DNA of 33,870 bases from assembly GCA_944350365.1 (NCBI GenBank), contig CALVOU010000012.1:1-33870 (forward strand), in the 5' to 3' direction. This DNA comes from an uncultured Bacilli bacterium. Its GTDB lineage: Bacteria > Bacillota_I > Bacilli_A > RF39 > UBA660. Within the stretch, counting starts at the first letter, position 1. The number at the start of each line of letters is the position of its first letter. Below the pieces are notes generated by a model that worked only from the letters and a program-made list of their open reading frames with translations, was not told where the DNA came from and did no database searches. This document shows, in pieces, positions 32,389 to 33,870 of this stretch. The translations under genes were made by a program, and so were the position numbers.

Positions 32389-32814
32389 CTATTTAAAGTT
32401 GTCTTTTTCTTTTAAAATTTCTACTATTCTGCAACAATCTTGGTACACTTTTGGATACTTCTTATACCTATTTTTGATATCTTCTAATCGTCCTTCGTAA
32501 CCAACGTCATTTCCTAGTCCATCTATTTGCATATCTGCCATATTTAAAATATCCAAATAGATAGATTGGTAATTCGGATTTACTTCTCCATGATAGTAAA
32601 CTTCCCTCCAGAATTTAAATCCACTTTTCTTTAACCATTCCCCGCCTACTTTATTGTGATTTCTTCCATCTGGTGCTAGTTCATAGCCAACATCATGCAG
32701 ATAACCAATCAAAAAACAATTAGAAAGTTCTTCATCAGATAGATTATATTCTTTCGCAATCTCGACCATTTTCCTAGCTACAGCGATACTATGCTTTAAT
32801 TTATTTTCGTTCAT
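32389..32814 (-). CDS. HD-domain phosphohydrolase
   Basis: A 141-aa protein with the full HD signature: His8 (KHSIAVARKM), His40-Asp41 (GYLHDVGYE), His75 (YYHGE) and Asp94 (NMADMQIDG), which hold one or two metal ions. Small stand-alone HD proteins hydrolyse nucleotides or other phosphate esters; the substrate is not evident. The gene starts three bases after the stop of the pseudo-IrrE gene, so the two are likely coupled, and it lies 39 bases before the SWIM gene. Confidence 0.9.
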   Translation of the reverse strand: MNENKLKHSIAVARKMVEIAKEYNLSDEELSNCFLIGYLHDVGYELAPDGRNHNKVGGEWLKKSGFKFWREVYYHGEVNPNYQSIYLDILNMADMQIDGLGNDVGYEGRLEDIKNRYKKYPKVYQDCCRIVEILKEKDNFK

Positions 32815-32817
32815 CTT

Positions 32818-33189
32818 CTATAGTTCCTTTATTTTCTTTTTTTCTTTCTGTTTACTTCTATCATATAGTTGTTGAGCCAAATGATAAGTTGCTTGGTTTA
32901 TACTATCTATTCTAAAAACTGAATAGAATTCTGGTTCTTCGTCACCATCCAGTAAATATTCCGCAAGCTGATAAGCTAAGATAAATTTCTTATCTTCGAT
33001 AGGAATAGCGGAATATAAGAAAATTCGCTTGCTTTCTCCAATAAAACTTGCGCCTAAACATGAACATGGGCGTGGTTCTATATAGTTACATACTTCTATT
33101 CCTAAACTTTTCGCAAAAATCACTAAATCTCTCGGTTGATCATCTTGGGCTAAATAATTGTTTACTAACTTCGTGTTTTGTTGATTCAT
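32818..33189 (-). CDS. IrrE/ImmA-like protein lacking the HExxH site
   Basis: The 123-aa layout follows the IrrE N-terminal-like (ImmA) metallopeptidase fold: a helix, LVIFAKSLGIEVCNYI, a beta hairpin with CLGASFIGESKRIFLYS, then a helix KKFILAYQLAEYLLDG. In active members the last helix reads like FTLAHELGHYLL; here His, Glu and His are replaced by Tyr73, Gln74 and Glu77/Tyr78, so zinc peptidase activity should be lost. A helix and a Lys-rich tail follow. ImmA proteins cleave phage-type repressors; a dead version might act as a sensor or binding partner. Family assignment is from pattern only. AAAGGAG lies eight bases before the ATG; the HD gene follows after three bases. Confidence 0.65.
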   Translation of the reverse strand: MNQQNTKLVNNYLAQDDQPRDLVIFAKSLGIEVCNYIEPRPCSCLGASFIGESKRIFLYSAIPIEDKKFILAYQLAEYLLDGDEEPEFYSVFRIDSINQATYHLAQQLYDRSKQKEKKKIKEL

Positions 33190-33204
33190 ATTTATTCTCC
33201 TTTG

Positions 33205-33840
33205 TTAAAAATTCATGTAAGAAAAGCCTAAAGATTTATAAATATCGGATGCCCTAGGTAAAGATAAAAGTCTTGCGAATATTAGATTATAAAATTCATC
33301 AAATAGAAAAATTGCACATAGACTATAGCTTAGAATTAGAAACTTCTTACGATTCATTTTCTTTGCTAAAGAAAAGCAAAAGGGAACAATCACGTAAATT
33401 AATAATAGACTAGATATTCCAAAGATTAAAACACTCCGTAAACAGACAAAGCCATTGATATTACCAAAGTTTAAAATCTCATTATTATAGTCCCAACAAC
33501 GAAAACCATTTCCAAAGTGAAACATGCCCCAACCGGCAATGTATTCTAATATACCAGTTGAAATCATACTAACCAAGAAGACAAAGAGTGGATTTTTTCG
33601 CTTACGATAAGTAAGGAAAAAGATTAGAATAGCACCAATTGCGTAGATATTAATCCACGGTAAGAAATTACCTCCTCGCCAATAAAATTTTGTCATTCCA
33701 CTATTAAAATAATAAAAGATAAATTCATAGACAAAACCAAATATTCCCGCAATGACGATAATTAGACAAAATATGCCTAACATGGTTGCTTTATCAAATG
33801 AATGATCTTGATTGATATATTGTTTATACTTCTCTTTCAT
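33205..33840 (-). CDS. CmpB-family (DUF1113) multi-spanning membrane protein
   Basis: A 211-aa membrane protein with five or six helices (about residues 19-41, 60-77, 85-105, 133-158 and 170-185). The family pattern of ABC_trans_CmpB is visible: GFVYEFIFYYF near the first helix, NFLPWINIYAIGAI, STGILEYIAGW, the aromatic FRCWDYNNEILNFGNINGFV and CLRSVLIFGI. Database entries call these putative ABC transporter permeases, but no ATPase partner is present and the function is unknown. No clear ribosome binding site precedes the ATG at the window edge. It is followed after 15 bases by the pseudo-IrrE gene. Confidence 0.82.
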   Translation of the reverse strand: MKEKYKQYINQDHSFDKATMLGIFCLIIVIAGIFGFVYEFIFYYFNSGMTKFYWRGGNFLPWINIYAIGAILIFFLTYRKRKNPLFVFLVSMISTGILEYIAGWGMFHFGNGFRCWDYNNEILNFGNINGFVCLRSVLIFGISSLLLIYVIVPFCFSLAKKMNRKKFLILSYSLCAIFLFDEFYNLIFARLLSLPRASDIYKSLGFSYMNF

Positions 33841-33870
33841 ACTACTTACTACTACTTTCTATTTATTTTT

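Overview
The window looks like chromosomal DNA from a low-GC, spore-forming member of the Firmicutes, most likely an uncultured Bacilli or Erysipelotrichia-type lineage. The evidence is the strong AT bias, Gram-positive ribosome binding sites (AGGAGG or GGTGA), near-consensus sigma-A promoters, short hairpin-plus-T terminators, and sporulation genes (sspI, gerM, gerE, spoIIIAH, a SleB/CwlJ-type hydrolase). The lineage below class level is inference. TGA is used as a stop (for example rimM, rnhB, the DUF1016 gene), so this is not a Mycoplasma-type code. Nearly all genes lie on the minus strand.

Region by region. 1-1430: a decayed plus-strand gene with one nonsense codon and one frameshift. 1447-4937: RNA-processing genes read leftwards: a YgjP-type metalloprotease, a gap with coding-like but stop-interrupted sequence, a SpoU rRNA methyltransferase, rimM, trmD and a small unknown gene. 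5017-10077: a sporulation block with sspI (plus strand), a very large membrane-anchored SleB/CwlJ-like hydrolase, tRNA-Arg(UCU), gerM, gerE and a lone spoIIIAH with a sigma-E-like promoter. 10097-11076: efp, a 55-aa unknown protein and rpmG. In Bacillus subtilis the spoIIIA operon also lies beside efp, but here spoIIIAA-AG are absent between them. 11310-13548: a possible small-RNA or small-peptide locus, then a class B penicillin-binding protein. 13617-17148: a DUF2624-like gene, nfo and three different type IV prepilin-like proteins, with no pilus machinery in view.

17190-21976: a heterodimeric ABC exporter with its TetR regulator, whose promoter carries two near-identical palindromic operators. 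22103-25842: an Mn-type superoxide dismutase, an unknown gene, rnhB, a membrane-anchored lytic transglycosylase and rbgA (the rbgA/rnhB neighbourhood is conserved with B. subtilis). 25835-33840: accessory DNA holding a DUF1016/YhcG nuclease fused by overlap to the front of rbgA, a GNAT gene killed by one TGG-to-TGA change, a deoxyribosyltransferase-like protein, a second GNAT enzyme, a DUF262/DUF1524 (GmrSD-type) nuclease paired with a SWIM zinc-finger protein, an HD-domain protein, an IrrE/ImmA-like protein lacking its catalytic residues, and a CmpB-family membrane protein.

The best candidate for an undescribed system is the tightly spaced SWIM protein plus GmrSD-type nuclease (29190-32349), possibly with the HD and pseudo-IrrE genes just upstream. 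Its defence role is an inference from the nuclease family and the neighbourhood. Everything here was read by eye; no database search was run.
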